Assembly (NCBI GenBank): GCA_902479075.1
Contig: CABSNK010000011.1
Coordinates: 12,983-76,982 of the forward strand
Length of the DNA stretch: 64,000 nt
Reading direction: 5' to 3'
Source of the DNA: an uncultured Collinsella sp.
GTDB taxonomy: Bacteria; Actinomycetota; Coriobacteriia; Coriobacteriales; Coriobacteriaceae
Under the pieces are notes generated by a model, which ran no database searches, had not been told where the DNA came from, and was given only the letters and a program-made list of their open reading frames with translations. Each line of letters starts with the position of its first letter. The stretch's first letter is position 1. A program made the translations under genes and the position numbers. This document shows, one piece after another, positions 32,734 to 41,700 of this stretch.

Positions 32734-35291
32734 CGACAAGAACGCTTGCGCAAGACGAGGGCAATGCCAAGCACCGCGGCAGCTGCAACCAGCAATCCCA
32801 AGACCAGCGTGAGGGTCGAGTCGCCAGCGTGAGGCAGCGAGCCGTCCTTCGGAGTCTTCTTAGTGGCCGTCGTGACGGTGGTCGTGGTGCTGCTCGACTG
32901 GTCGTTGCCGCCCGTCTGGCTGCCACCAGGCTGATCGCCGCCACCCGGCTGCGAAGGATTGGTGGGTTTCGTCGGATCCGGAGTACCGGGATCAATCGGA
33001 TTCTCCGAATTCTCCTTGCGCTGGATCCAAACCTGGCAGCCATAGAACGGGTTGGCGGTACCAAGGCACAGACCCTGGTTGGTCACCGCAAAGGTGCGCA
33101 GACCATGGTTATACGGATCGTTAAAGCCATTGGTCGTCAGCGTCGTAAAGTTCACGCCGTCCTCGGTCACATACATATCAAAGCCGCGCTCGGCATCGCG
33201 CAGGTAGTACATGCACGTAAGCACGCTCTGCAGCTTCTTGAGGTTCTCCTCGCTCAGCAGCTTATCGAGCGCATCCTGAATATCGCCCGGCAGCTCGGTG
33301 CCATAGGCATCCTCGTACTGCTGCTTCAGGCTCTCATAGCTATCGAGCATGTCCTGATACTGGTCGGCAAAGGACTTGAAGTACGCGATCTCGCCATCGA
33401 TCTTCTGGACATAAGCGGCGTCGTCCTCAAAGTCCTGGGACATCGTCGAGGCCTGATCGCAAAGATCGCCCGTGGCATCCTCCAGCGCATCGCTTAGATC
33501 GCCAAAGCCCTTAGCAACCTCGGTCTTCTCGTCATCGACATCGACGGCCTCGTTTGAATCATCAACCTCGGCAGCTTCGTTCGAATCATCGACCTCGACG
33601 GCCTCGTTTGAATCATCGTCCGCAAGCGTGTTCACGGGAACGATGGGGTCGTCAGGCGATTTCTTGTCGAGCAGGTGATCGAGCAGGTCCCTAAGGCGCT
33701 GAACCTGAGAGTCCCACTCCTCGGGCGTCATATCGATAATGTCGCCATTGGAGAACTGGCCGATCGGCTCAAGCAGGCTCGCGGTATCAAAGGTACCGAT
33801 ATACAGCTTGCCGTCGAACTTCTGCATGCGCCAAATGTACTGGTTCTCGTTTCGGCCAAAGCCCGAAGTCAGGCCGGAAATGCCGCCCTCGGGGAACATG
33901 TCGGTGCGATCGCCAACGACGAGCTCCATGTTCTCGTCCTTGTCCATGCGATAGATGTTAACCGACTGCTCAAGATTGGCATTCACAAACGAGCAGTCAA
34001 CGCCGCCCATGCTGCTCTTGCCGCCCTCTTCGGTGTTGGATTTGTTGAACAGGATGCGCTCGAGGGCAATCTCCTCGTCGTTGTATTCACCGATATAGAG
34101 GTAGTCGTTGTAGACGATGAGGTTGGCAGCGCCAGAACGGGTACGGGCAGGATCGATGCCAAAGCAGTACTTTGCACGGCACTTTGGATCGGTCGCATCC
34201 TTATCGCCAACAATGGGAGTCCACGAATAGCTGCCGTCGGCGTTCTTGTCGCCACGAACCATGGCAAACGACTGCATGGAATTATCATCGGGAGCGTTCT
34301 CGGGCGTACCGGTGCAGATGGTCGCATAGAGATGGCCATTGTACGAAACCATATCCCAAATGGCGCCACCGTAGATGCTGTCCTGATAGCGAATCGCCGG
34401 ATAGCCAAACAGCGTCTTCGAGTTAGCAATCTCGGTGAAGCTAGCCTGGCCCTTCGAAGGGTCAGATGACGTCAGGATTGTCGCCACAAACTCATTGCCC
34501 GCTTTACCCACATTGCTGATGACGAGCTGGCCATCATGGACGCACATGCCGCGGATACCGGTTGAGATGCCCTGCTTGTAGGCATCGCGGTAATCGTCCA
34601 CGCTCGAAAGGCCCTGATAGACAACTTTCCACTCATCCGTCTTAGGATCGATCTCGTATACAGAAGGCAGACCGCTTTTGCCGCCATTGGTCCTGACGCT
34701 GCCGCAGAAATAGAGCTTACCCTTATAGCTCACGGCATTGCGGAACAAAGGACCGACGCCGTTGAGCGATTCAGAGAGCAGCAGCTTGGTCTCACCGGTC
34801 TTGGTATTGATCTTAACCAAGATGCCGCCGCTGTCCTTGTCGGCCGTGCCGTCCTCCTTCTGCTGTCCATAGAAGAACGTGCCGTTAAACATGGCCTCCA
34901 GCGTCAGGCGCATGGTCTCGGCATCAAAGGAATCGCCCAGCGTGCTGTCCATGAGCGTAAGCGTGTTGCCCATCGCCGCATAGCAGGTGCCCACATAAAG
35001 CCAGTCACCATAGCTCGCAGCCGCCCAAGTGTAGCTCTGGCCGCGATCGCCTTCGTTGTTGGCCGTATTACCATCGGCACCCGGAACGGCAACGGCACCG
35101 TTACCCTGGTAGTCGACGATGCCATCCGGCTGCGACGTTCCTACCGTAGGATGCGAGAGCTTCTCAAAGGAATACCCATTTCCCGCATTGTAGGTAACGG
35201 CACCCGAAGCGTCTTCGGCGTGCGCCGGCAGCGGCGATACCAAGATAGCGGCAAGCGCTGCCACCAAGCCAAGTGTTCTCACTCGTCTCAT
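32730..35291 (-). CDS. Large secreted surface protein with LPHAG sorting signal
   Basis: An 853-residue protein with a signal peptide (MRRVRTLGLVAALAAILVSP, cleavage after AHA). A long extracellular body follows, with repeated YxGKLYF/YNGHLYA-type strands suggesting a beta-propeller. Then comes an acidic tandem repeat, a helical region (about 640-720), a Pro/Gly/Thr-rich stalk and a C-terminal sorting signal, LPHAGDS plus hydrophobic helix plus KRSCR. LPHAG is a variant LPxTG motif, so sortase anchoring to the wall is likely. Start 35291 is favoured over 35339 by the signal peptide and GGGGAGG. The ligand is unknown; an adhesin or glycan-binding role is only a guess. Confidence 0.85.
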   Translation of the reverse strand: MRRVRTLGLVAALAAILVSPLPAHAEDASGAVTYNAGNGYSFEKLSHPTVGTSQPDGIVDYQGNGAVAVPGADGNTANNEGDRGQSYTWAAASYGDWLYVGTCYAAMGNTLTLMDSTLGDSFDAETMRLTLEAMFNGTFFYGQQKEDGTADKDSGGILVKINTKTGETKLLLSESLNGVGPLFRNAVSYKGKLYFCGSVRTNGGKSGLPSVYEIDPKTDEWKVVYQGLSSVDDYRDAYKQGISTGIRGMCVHDGQLVISNVGKAGNEFVATILTSSDPSKGQASFTEIANSKTLFGYPAIRYQDSIYGGAIWDMVSYNGHLYATICTGTPENAPDDNSMQSFAMVRGDKNADGSYSWTPIVGDKDATDPKCRAKYCFGIDPARTRSGAANLIVYNDYLYIGEYNDEEIALERILFNKSNTEEGGKSSMGGVDCSFVNANLEQSVNIYRMDKDENMELVVGDRTDMFPEGGISGLTSGFGRNENQYIWRMQKFDGKLYIGTFDTASLLEPIGQFSNGDIIDMTPEEWDSQVQRLRDLLDHLLDKKSPDDPIVPVNTLADDDSNEAVEVDDSNEAAEVDDSNEAVDVDDEKTEVAKGFGDLSDALEDATGDLCDQASTMSQDFEDDAAYVQKIDGEIAYFKSFADQYQDMLDSYESLKQQYEDAYGTELPGDIQDALDKLLSEENLKKLQSVLTCMYYLRDAERGFDMYVTEDGVNFTTLTTNGFNDPYNHGLRTFAVTNQGLCLGTANPFYGCQVWIQRKENSENPIDPGTPDPTKPTNPSQPGGGDQPGGSQTGGNDQSSSTTTTVTTATKKTPKDGSLPHAGDSTLTLVLGLLVAAAAVLGIALVLRKRSCR
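33541..33622 (-). repeat. 27-bp tandem repeat within the surface-protein gene
   Basis: Three units encode DDSNEAVEV, DDSNEAAEV and DDSNEAVDV, followed by a degenerate DDEKTEV. The nine-residue acidic units may vary in number between strains by slippage. Confidence 0.8.
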
Positions 35292-35564
35292 AAAGCTATA
35301 GCCTCCCCTGACCTTAAGCCCAGTTTTAGCATTTCTCATCTCTGTCCACGTTTAATTGCGATCTGGGCGCAGCAATAATCAGCGTATAAATATACACCTG
35401 TAATTTTTTGGACGGGTTAATAGATGCTCGATTGGTGGCGAATTCCGCGCAAACCGTCACCAAACTCCACTTTCGCCGCATCTAAAGATTATTTTTTGCG
35501 CAAATTTTTGGATACCGATAGTCACAATGGGCAGGAGGCTGGTACCCACCGGAGAGGGCAACGC

Positions 35565-35948
35565 CTACATTTTCATAACGTAATAGCCCGCGCCCCTCAC
35601 CGCCGTCTCGAGTGCGTCGCGATCAACCGGGCGCTTCGAGCGTACGCGTGCCGTGTGGTCCGCATACGTCACCGTAGCCCACACGCCATCAAGCGTATTG
35701 AGGGCATTGGCTACGTTCTGAGCGCAGCCGTCACAGCTCATGCCGCCGATGAGCAGCTCGTCGCTATAGGGATAGTGCGATGCATCGGTATCCACCACAA
35801 CAACCTTTTTGGCCCTCTTGCCGCTCGCGCCATCGCTGCAACAACTCTTCCCGTGTGTCGAAGCGGCAATGCGACGCAGTCCAAAAAACATGCCGACGGC
35901 AATGACAGCCAGCACGATGAGATTCGCAGGGTTGAGCAAGTCACTCAT
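35565..35948 (-). CDS. Membrane-anchored heavy-metal-associated (HMA) protein
   Basis: A 127-residue protein with one N-terminal membrane helix (LIVLAVIAVGMFFGLRR), a short CC-containing linker (GKSCCSDGAS) and a C-terminal HMA domain with the metal loop GGMSCDGCAQNV. It is probably a copper-binding chaperone or sensor held at the membrane. No copper P-type ATPase is next to it. The start at 35948 follows GGGGAA. A CsoR-like palindrome 30 bases upstream indicates copper-responsive control. Confidence 0.8.
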   Translation of the reverse strand: MSDLLNPANLIVLAVIAVGMFFGLRRIAASTHGKSCCSDGASGKRAKKVVVVDTDASHYPYSDELLIGGMSCDGCAQNVANALNTLDGVWATVTYADHTARVRSKRPVDRDALETAVRGAGYYVMKM

Positions 35949-35977
35949 GCGTTCCCCTTTCAAGTAGCACTATCTAG

Positions 35978-35994
35978 ATACCCCCATGGGGTGT
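35978..35994 (-). promoter_or_regulatory. CsoR-like copper operator
   Basis: ATACCCCCATGGGGTGT is a near-perfect G/C palindrome of the kind bound by CsoR repressors. On the minus strand it lies in a 19-base spacer between TTAAGA and TATCTA, so a MerR/CueR-type mechanism is a weaker alternative. Confidence 0.65.
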
Positions 35995-36056
35995 CTCCAT
36001 CTTAACCCAAAATCATGTCCGTTCGGTCAATTAGTTTCCCTATTCAAACTTTTTAG

Positions 36057-36110
36057 TTGACCAAGGCTTACTTTCGTGTATAAGTTTTCCTAGGCTAACA
36101 GTTTAGATCC
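36057..36110 (+). promoter_or_regulatory. Promoter with possible iron box before DUF3793
   Basis: TTGACC (36057-36062), 16 bases and TATAAG (36079-36084) form a good promoter. Just downstream CCTAGGCTAAC (36089-36099) matches the right half of the DtxR/IdeR consensus, and AAGGCTTAC lies in the spacer. Iron repression is therefore possible; the match is partial. Confidence 0.5.
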
Positions 36111-36122
36111 GTAAGGAGCGTC

Positions 36123-36827
36123 GTGACTCGAACCATAGACATCCCAACGTTTCAGGCGGCAGTCGTGCGCAACTGCTCCCCCACGCTCGCGGGCATCAAA
36201 CCGGCATCGCTCTTTACCTATCCAGGAGTTTATGCCGATCAAGACGGCTCAAGCGTAACTGCGGCGATCGAGGATCGCCGAGCACGCCTGCTCAACGTTA
36301 TCGTCCGGTGCAATCACGAGCTTAATCCGTTCGGTATCCATCTGAGCGTTTTGGTCTGGCGCCCCTGCGGGGCGCTCGTATACGCATATCGGCCCAATAG
36401 CCTCGCCACTTACCTTGCTGACCCGCGCGCCAAAACGGCACTCGCCAAGAAGGGCTACGACACCGGCAACCTCTCGGCATGTCTTGTGCACCTGGCATCA
36501 CGCATCACGCTCGCGAGCAATAACGCCGCGGAATGCGCCTGCGGCCAGACTCGATGCGCACTGGATCAGCAAGTCTGCTGCAACAACGACTGCGCCTGCG
36601 AATTTCCACACGAGATTGGCTACTTCCTGGGATACCCCTGCGACGACGTATACGAGTTCATCGCCCAGCGTGGCGAGAACTACAAGATCTTTGGAGCCTG
36701 GAAGGTCTATACGAATGTCGAGCAGGCACTTGCGACGTTTGATGCGTACCGTGCCTGCACCCAACACCTCACCTTTATCTATCAGCAGGGCTGCAGCTTG
36801 GCGCACCTTGCCCAGGCGACCCGATAG
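36123..36827 (+). CDS. DUF3793 family protein
   Basis: A 234-residue protein of the DUF3793 group, recognisable from EFPHEIGYFLGYPCDDVYEFIA, GAWKVYTNVEQALATFDAYRAC and the spacing of the preceding Cys-rich insert (CACGQTRCALDQQVCCNNDCAC, only the ends being family-like). The extra cysteines could bind a metal or cluster. The function of the family is unknown; members commonly sit beside flavodoxin or ferrous iron transport genes, as here. The GTG at 36123 follows AAGGAG. It is followed by flavodoxin after 46 bases, probably in one operon. Confidence 0.82.
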   Translation: MTRTIDIPTFQAAVVRNCSPTLAGIKPASLFTYPGVYADQDGSSVTAAIEDRRARLLNVIVRCNHELNPFGIHLSVLVWRPCGALVYAYRPNSLATYLADPRAKTALAKKGYDTGNLSACLVHLASRITLASNNAAECACGQTRCALDQQVCCNNDCACEFPHEIGYFLGYPCDDVYEFIAQRGENYKIFGAWKVYTNVEQALATFDAYRACTQHLTFIYQQGCSLAHLAQATR

Positions 36828-36873
36828 AACGTACAAACCGCGGCCGCACGCCGCACAACCGAAAGGACTCAAC

Positions 36874-37293
36874 ATGAGCAAGATCGCCGTCGTCTATTGG
36901 AGCGGCACGGGCAACACCGAGGCCATGGCAAACCTCGTTGCCGAGGGCACCACGTCCGCGGGCGCCGAGGCCGAAGTCATCCCCTGCGCCGACTTCTCTG
37001 CCGGCAGGGCCGCCGACTATGATGCCTTCGCCTTCGGTTGCCCCGCCATGGGCTCCGAGGAGCTTGAATACGATGAGTTCCAACCGATGTGGGACGAAGT
37101 CAAGGAGACCCTCGGCGACAAGAAGGTCGTCCTCTTTGGCTCTTATTCGTGGGCCGAAGGCGAATGGATGGACAATTGGAAGGCGGACGCCGATGAGGCA
37201 GGCGTCAACGTGGTCGACTCCGTCATCTGTTACGACGCCCCCGACGATGAGGGCGAGGCGGCCTGCCGCGCCCTTGGAGCCGAGCTCGCCTAG
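36874..37293 (+). CDS. Flavodoxin
   Basis: A 139-residue FMN-binding electron carrier. The phosphate loop WSGTGNTEAMA starts at residue 9, FGCPAMGSEELE is the 60s loop and GSYSWAEGEWM the 90s loop, all in family positions. It replaces ferredoxin under iron limitation in many bacteria, which fits the possible iron box and DUF3793 partner upstream. ATG 36874 follows AAAGGA; longer in-frame readings upstream overlap DUF3793 and are not credible. Confidence 0.93.
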   Translation: MSKIAVVYWSGTGNTEAMANLVAEGTTSAGAEAEVIPCADFSAGRAADYDAFAFGCPAMGSEELEYDEFQPMWDEVKETLGDKKVVLFGSYSWAEGEWMDNWKADADEAGVNVVDSVICYDAPDDEGEAACRALGAELA

Positions 37294-37350
37294 CGGCAAT
37301 GAGCTCCGCCCGTAACGCGCTCTGCGCCAAAACACATTCGTGTCCCAACA

Positions 37351-37385
37351 AAAACGGGAGCCGGATCACATCCAGCTCCCGTTTT
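37351..37385. terminator. Bidirectional terminator
   Basis: Perfect 11-base arms (AAAACGGGAGC and complement) with A and T runs at the ends. It separates the flavodoxin gene from the convergent amino acid transporter operon. Confidence 0.88.
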
Positions 37386-37410
37386 CTGCTATGTCAGTCA
37401 TATAAAGCAG

Positions 37411-38163
<753 letters not shown>

Positions 38164-38175
38164 GATAGAACCTCC

Positions 38176-39537
38176 TTACAGACCAGCGATATGGTCGGCG
38201 GGCGTCGCGACAACCTGTCCGGCGCTCTTGGTGGGACGCTTCTTTTTGGTTTCGGCCGTACCCAGCAGCCTCGCCTCAAGACCGCTCACCAAGCGCGCAA
38301 GCGGCAGGGTAATGACCAGATAGAACAGGGCGGCAACCACATACGGCGTAATGGAGCCCGTCGTGGCCACGATGGTGCGGGCGTTCATGACGATCTCGAC
38401 CACGCCCACGGCCGCGAGCAGCGACGTATCCTTGTAAAGCAGGATGAACTCGCTGGTCAACGTAGGCAGGACATTGCGGAACGTCTGCGGAATCATGACG
38501 TAGAGCAGCGTCTGGAAGGCGTTCATGCCCAGCGAGCGAGCAGCCTCATTCTGGCCCTTGGGAATCGACTGAATACCGGCGCGGAAGATCTCGCACAGGT
38601 AGGCGGACGAGTTCATGGCCATGACGATGACGCCCAAGACATAGTCGTCCACCTTGACGCCGGCAAGCGGCAGGCCAAAGAATGCAATATAGATCTGCAG
38701 GAACGCCGGCGTACCGCGGATGATATTCACGTAGATGCCGGCAAGGCAACGCAGGATGCGCGACTTGGAGATGCGCATGAGCGACAGGGCAAAGCCAAAG
38801 GGAATTGCCAGCGGAAACGCCACGAGCACAATCGAGAGCGACATGAGGAAGCCTTTGAAGACGATCGGCAGGCTCTGGACCAAAATGACCGGGTTCAAGA
38901 ACAGGCGCAGGAACATATTGGAGTTCCAGGCCTCGACCCACGGCTGCTCCTTAAGATCGGCCAGGAAGTTATCGAATGCCGTCACGCCCTTGATCTCGAC
39001 GGAAGGAATCTTGGAAATCTTCTTGGTCGAACCGTCGGCAAGCGTATAGGTGCCGCTAAAGGCCTCTTCGCCGCCCTCGACGGGAAACGTCACGCCGTAA
39101 ACCTCGACACGGAAAAAGCCGCCGGCAGGCGCCGTCTCGCCAAAGTCAATCTTGAGCGTCTGGCCGTCAGCCTTGCACGTGGGCTTCATGGGCGTACGAT
39201 CCATGAGGTCCTCGCCCGAGAGCATCGTCAATCGCGTGTCATCGGTACCAAACGTTGTGCCGTCGACAAACGTCAGAGAAAGACCGCTCAGCTCCTCGTC
39301 GGCATCGGCCTGAACTTCCCAGGTAATGCGCGTCTCGGTGCCGCCGACCACAGCGCTGCCCGAACCGGTGTTGGGTCGGGCGGTAATCTTTGCGGTCTCA
39401 AGCGCCTGGGCGGTCGTGGGCGCATATGCCCCCGCGCACACCAGCGCGAGCGCCACGGCCATGACGCAGACTAGCTTTTGGAGCAAGGCGGGCAGTGGAA
39501 AACACTGCTCTGCGGTCCCTTTGTTCAGTCGAGACAA
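38176..39537 (-). CDS. Amino acid ABC permease with fused exported domain
   Basis: A 453-residue protein. The C-terminal half (about 225-430) is a normal HisM/GlnP-type permease with the EAA-like loop GIQSIPKGQNEAARSLGM. Ahead of it lie a signal-like hydrophobic stretch ending in AYAPTTAQA and about 150 residues of beta-rich exported sequence (TRITWEVQADADEELSG onward). Ordinary permeases of this family have about 220 residues and no such domain. The TTG start at 39537 has AGGAG five bases upstream, inside the leader after the hairpin at 39603; longer frames run through that hairpin. The domain may present or capture substrate outside the membrane. Confidence 0.82.
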   Translation of the reverse strand: MSRLNKGTAEQCFPLPALLQKLVCVMAVALALVCAGAYAPTTAQALETAKITARPNTGSGSAVVGGTETRITWEVQADADEELSGLSLTFVDGTTFGTDDTRLTMLSGEDLMDRTPMKPTCKADGQTLKIDFGETAPAGGFFRVEVYGVTFPVEGGEEAFSGTYTLADGSTKKISKIPSVEIKGVTAFDNFLADLKEQPWVEAWNSNMFLRLFLNPVILVQSLPIVFKGFLMSLSIVLVAFPLAIPFGFALSLMRISKSRILRCLAGIYVNIIRGTPAFLQIYIAFFGLPLAGVKVDDYVLGVIVMAMNSSAYLCEIFRAGIQSIPKGQNEAARSLGMNAFQTLLYVMIPQTFRNVLPTLTSEFILLYKDTSLLAAVGVVEIVMNARTIVATTGSITPYVVAALFYLVITLPLARLVSGLEARLLGTAETKKKRPTKSAGQVVATPADHIAGL

Positions 39538-39602
39538 GGTGGCTCCTATCGTAGAAGTTGCCGGCAAAACGAGACGGAAACGCTCTCCGTCGAGAGAAGC
39601 GC

Positions 39603-39633
39603 AAAGGCCCTCTCCGCAAAACGGAAAGGGCCT
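39603..39633 (-). terminator. Attenuating hairpin between binding protein and permease
   Basis: Twelve-base arms (39605-39616 and 39622-39633) pair with one mismatch; TTTGC follows on the minus strand. Such partial terminators commonly keep binding-protein expression above that of the permease. Confidence 0.65.
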
Positions 39634-39653
39634 ACGCGCAATCAAGCATCTAT

Positions 39654-40514
39654 TTACTTGATGTTGTACTTAGCCATGAGGGCGTCAACGGTACCGTCGT
39701 CAGTCAGGTCCTTGATGGCCTGGTTGATATCGTCCTTGAGCTTGGTGTTGCCCTGGTTGATGGCGATGGCGTACTCCTCGCCGGTGCTGATCTGCTTAAT
39801 GGTCTGGCAGGTGTTGAACTGCTCGGCGGTCAGCTGGCTGGCAACGGAGCGGTTGGTGACTACGGCGTCGCCCTTATCGGACTGCAGGGCGCTGAAGCAC
39901 TCGGTGGCGTCCTTGTAGGGGACAATCTTGGCCTTGGGGAAGTTCTCCTGGGCAAAGGACTCGGCGGTCGAGCCAGACTGGACGATGATGGTAGCGTCGG
40001 CGTTGTTGAGCTTCTCGCTGTAGTTGTCGGCCGTGATGTCGGTGTTATCGACCTTGGTCACGATAGCCTGATCGTCCATGTAGTAGGAATCGGAGAAAGT
40101 GACTTCCTTCTCACGCTCGGGCGTGTCGGTGATAGCCGCGATGGAGACGTCATACTTAGCGCCCGAAGCGACGCCCGGAACCAGCGTGTCAAAGTCATTG
40201 TTGACATACTCGACATCCAGGCCCAGCTTGTCGCCGATAGCCTTGATGAGCTCAAGGTCAAAGCCCTGATAATCGCCGTTGTCATCCTTGTACTCAAACG
40301 GAGCGTACTCGGCAGAGGTGCCGACGGTCAGCGTACCGTCCTTGACGAGCGCGTACTCCTTGGAACCGTCGACCTTCTCGACCTTAGCGTCGTCAGAGCT
40401 GCTGGAACTGGCATCAGAACCAGAGGTGGCGTTGGACGAGCCGCAGCCCGTCAGAGCAAGGGCGAGCGCCATAGCACCCGTGGCGGCAAATGCGCCAAGC
40501 TTCTTCAGCTTCAT
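39654..40514 (-). CDS. Polar amino acid ABC transporter, substrate-binding lipoprotein
   Basis: A 286-residue family 3 solute-binding protein with a lipoprotein signal (MKLKKLGAF...LALTGCGSS, lipobox Cys24) and a Ser/Asp-rich linker. The binding fold follows: GTLTVGTSAEYAPFEYKDDN, GFDLELIKAIGDKLG, and DVSIAAITDTPEREKEVTFS. The ligand is a polar amino acid by family; the exact one is not readable. Start 40514 has AAGGAGA; the frame to 40643 runs across the promoter. It is the first gene of the operon. Confidence 0.93.
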   Translation of the reverse strand: MKLKKLGAFAATGAMALALALTGCGSSNATSGSDASSSSSDDAKVEKVDGSKEYALVKDGTLTVGTSAEYAPFEYKDDNGDYQGFDLELIKAIGDKLGLDVEYVNNDFDTLVPGVASGAKYDVSIAAITDTPEREKEVTFSDSYYMDDQAIVTKVDNTDITADNYSEKLNNADATIIVQSGSTAESFAQENFPKAKIVPYKDATECFSALQSDKGDAVVTNRSVASQLTAEQFNTCQTIKQISTGEEYAIAINQGNTKLKDDINQAIKDLTDDGTVDALMAKYNIK

Positions 40515-40571
40515 AATCAGTCTCCTTCCAATGACCCCACGTGATTCAGGGGTCTGCAAAAACTGAGGGTT

Positions 40572-40600
40572 ATTATGCACCCGCTTGGAAGAATCCGCAA
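40572..40600 (-). promoter_or_regulatory. Promoter of the amino acid transporter operon
   Basis: On the minus strand TTGCGG (40595-40600), a 17-base spacer and CATAAT (40572-40577), about 58 bases before the binding-protein start. Confidence 0.65.
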
Positions 40601-40661
40601 TTAGAAAACTGATTGAAACAAACCCATAACGTGAATGGAGCACTCCACTTTATGACAGTCA

Positions 40662-41528
40662 TCACTGCTGCAATGACCTTAACAATTTGATTTCAGCCGC
40701 ATAACCTGCAAGTTCGTTCGGTGTCTCCAAAATGAATGGCAATGCGCGCAAGCGGCCATTCGATACAATATTCTGCATAACCTGCATACCGCCGCCAAAC
40801 TCTTCGCTACCCAGGTAGCCCTTACCGATGCATTCGTGGCGGTCCTTATGGGCGCCGCAGGGGTTCTTGGAGTCATTGATATGCACGGCGCGCAGGCGCT
40901 CGATACCCACCACACGATCGAACTCGTCGAGCACGCCTTCAAGATCGTGGACGATGTCGTAGCCGGCGTCATTCACATGGCAGGTGTCCAAGCAAACGCC
41001 CAACTTGGCCGACAGCTCGGGACACTTGTCGGCAACGCCCTGGATGATGAGTGCCAGTTCCTCAAAGCTGCGGCCCACCTCGGTGCCCTTGCCGGCCATG
41101 GTCTCGAGCAGCACCGTCGTCTGTTGGCCCTCAAACATCACCTGGCACAGGGTGTCGACGATCATCTGAATGCCGGCGTCGGAGCCCTGCCCCACATGCG
41201 CACCGGGATGGAAGTTGTAGTAGTTGCCGGGCAGCGCTTCCATGCGCCGCAGGTCCTCCGCCATGGCCTCCAAGGCAAACTCGCGCGCCCGCTCTTTGGC
41301 CGAGCAGGGGTTATAGGTATACGGGGCATGAGCCACAAGCGGGCCAAAATCGTTCTGTTCCATAAGCTCGCGCAGGGCGGCCACGTCATCCATGTCAAGG
41401 TCTTTCGCCTTGCCGCCGCGCGGGTTGCGCGTAAAGAATGCAAAGGTATTGGCGCCAATTGACAACGCCGTCTCCCCCATCGCCCGATAGCCCTTCGTCG
41501 TGGATAGATGACATCCGATCGTCAGCAT
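40662..41528 (-). CDS. nfo: Deoxyribonuclease IV (AP endonuclease family 2)
   Basis: Cleaves DNA at abasic sites. The 288-residue TIM barrel has GCHLSTTKGY, LVAHAPYTYN, NFHPGAHVG, LLETMAGKGTEVG, CLDTCHVNDAGYDI and HINDSKNPCGAHKDRHECIGKG, which carry the conserved zinc ligands in the expected order. The ATG at 41528 follows GGGGGAG. A 78-bp palindromic repeat lies 17 bases upstream of the start. It may share a transcript with the oxidoreductase upstream. Confidence 0.95.
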   Translation of the reverse strand: MLTIGCHLSTTKGYRAMGETALSIGANTFAFFTRNPRGGKAKDLDMDDVAALRELMEQNDFGPLVAHAPYTYNPCSAKERAREFALEAMAEDLRRMEALPGNYYNFHPGAHVGQGSDAGIQMIVDTLCQVMFEGQQTTVLLETMAGKGTEVGRSFEELALIIQGVADKCPELSAKLGVCLDTCHVNDAGYDIVHDLEGVLDEFDRVVGIERLRAVHINDSKNPCGAHKDRHECIGKGYLGSEEFGGGMQVMQNIVSNGRLRALPFILETPNELAGYAAEIKLLRSLQQ

Positions 41529-41545
41529 CCCCAGCTCCCCCTCAT

Positions 41546-41623
41546 CAGTTGCGGTGAAATAGTTCCTGTCGATGCCTTATTCTGCCGCAAACAGGAACTA
41601 TTCCACCGCAAGTTATAAAAGGG
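41546..41623. repeat. 78-bp hairpin repeat, copy 1
   Basis: Begins CAGTTGCGGTGAAATAG; arms at 41549-41569 and 41591-41611 pair at 20 of 21 positions and the element ends TTATAAAAGGG. It matches 42733-42810 at 77 of 78 bases in the same orientation. Probably a REP/MITE-like intergenic element. Confidence 0.85.
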
Positions 41624-41700
41624 GCATCAGAGATGCGGGCCACCGAGCACTACGGCTACGGGCGCCGGCGTCATGATCCCTCACGCGTCAGCGCCAGGTC

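Noticed and set aside
35424..36005. 193-residue plus-strand frame opposite the HMA gene
   Set aside because: No Shine-Dalgarno site; it overlaps the HMA gene and its operator, and the product has no family character.
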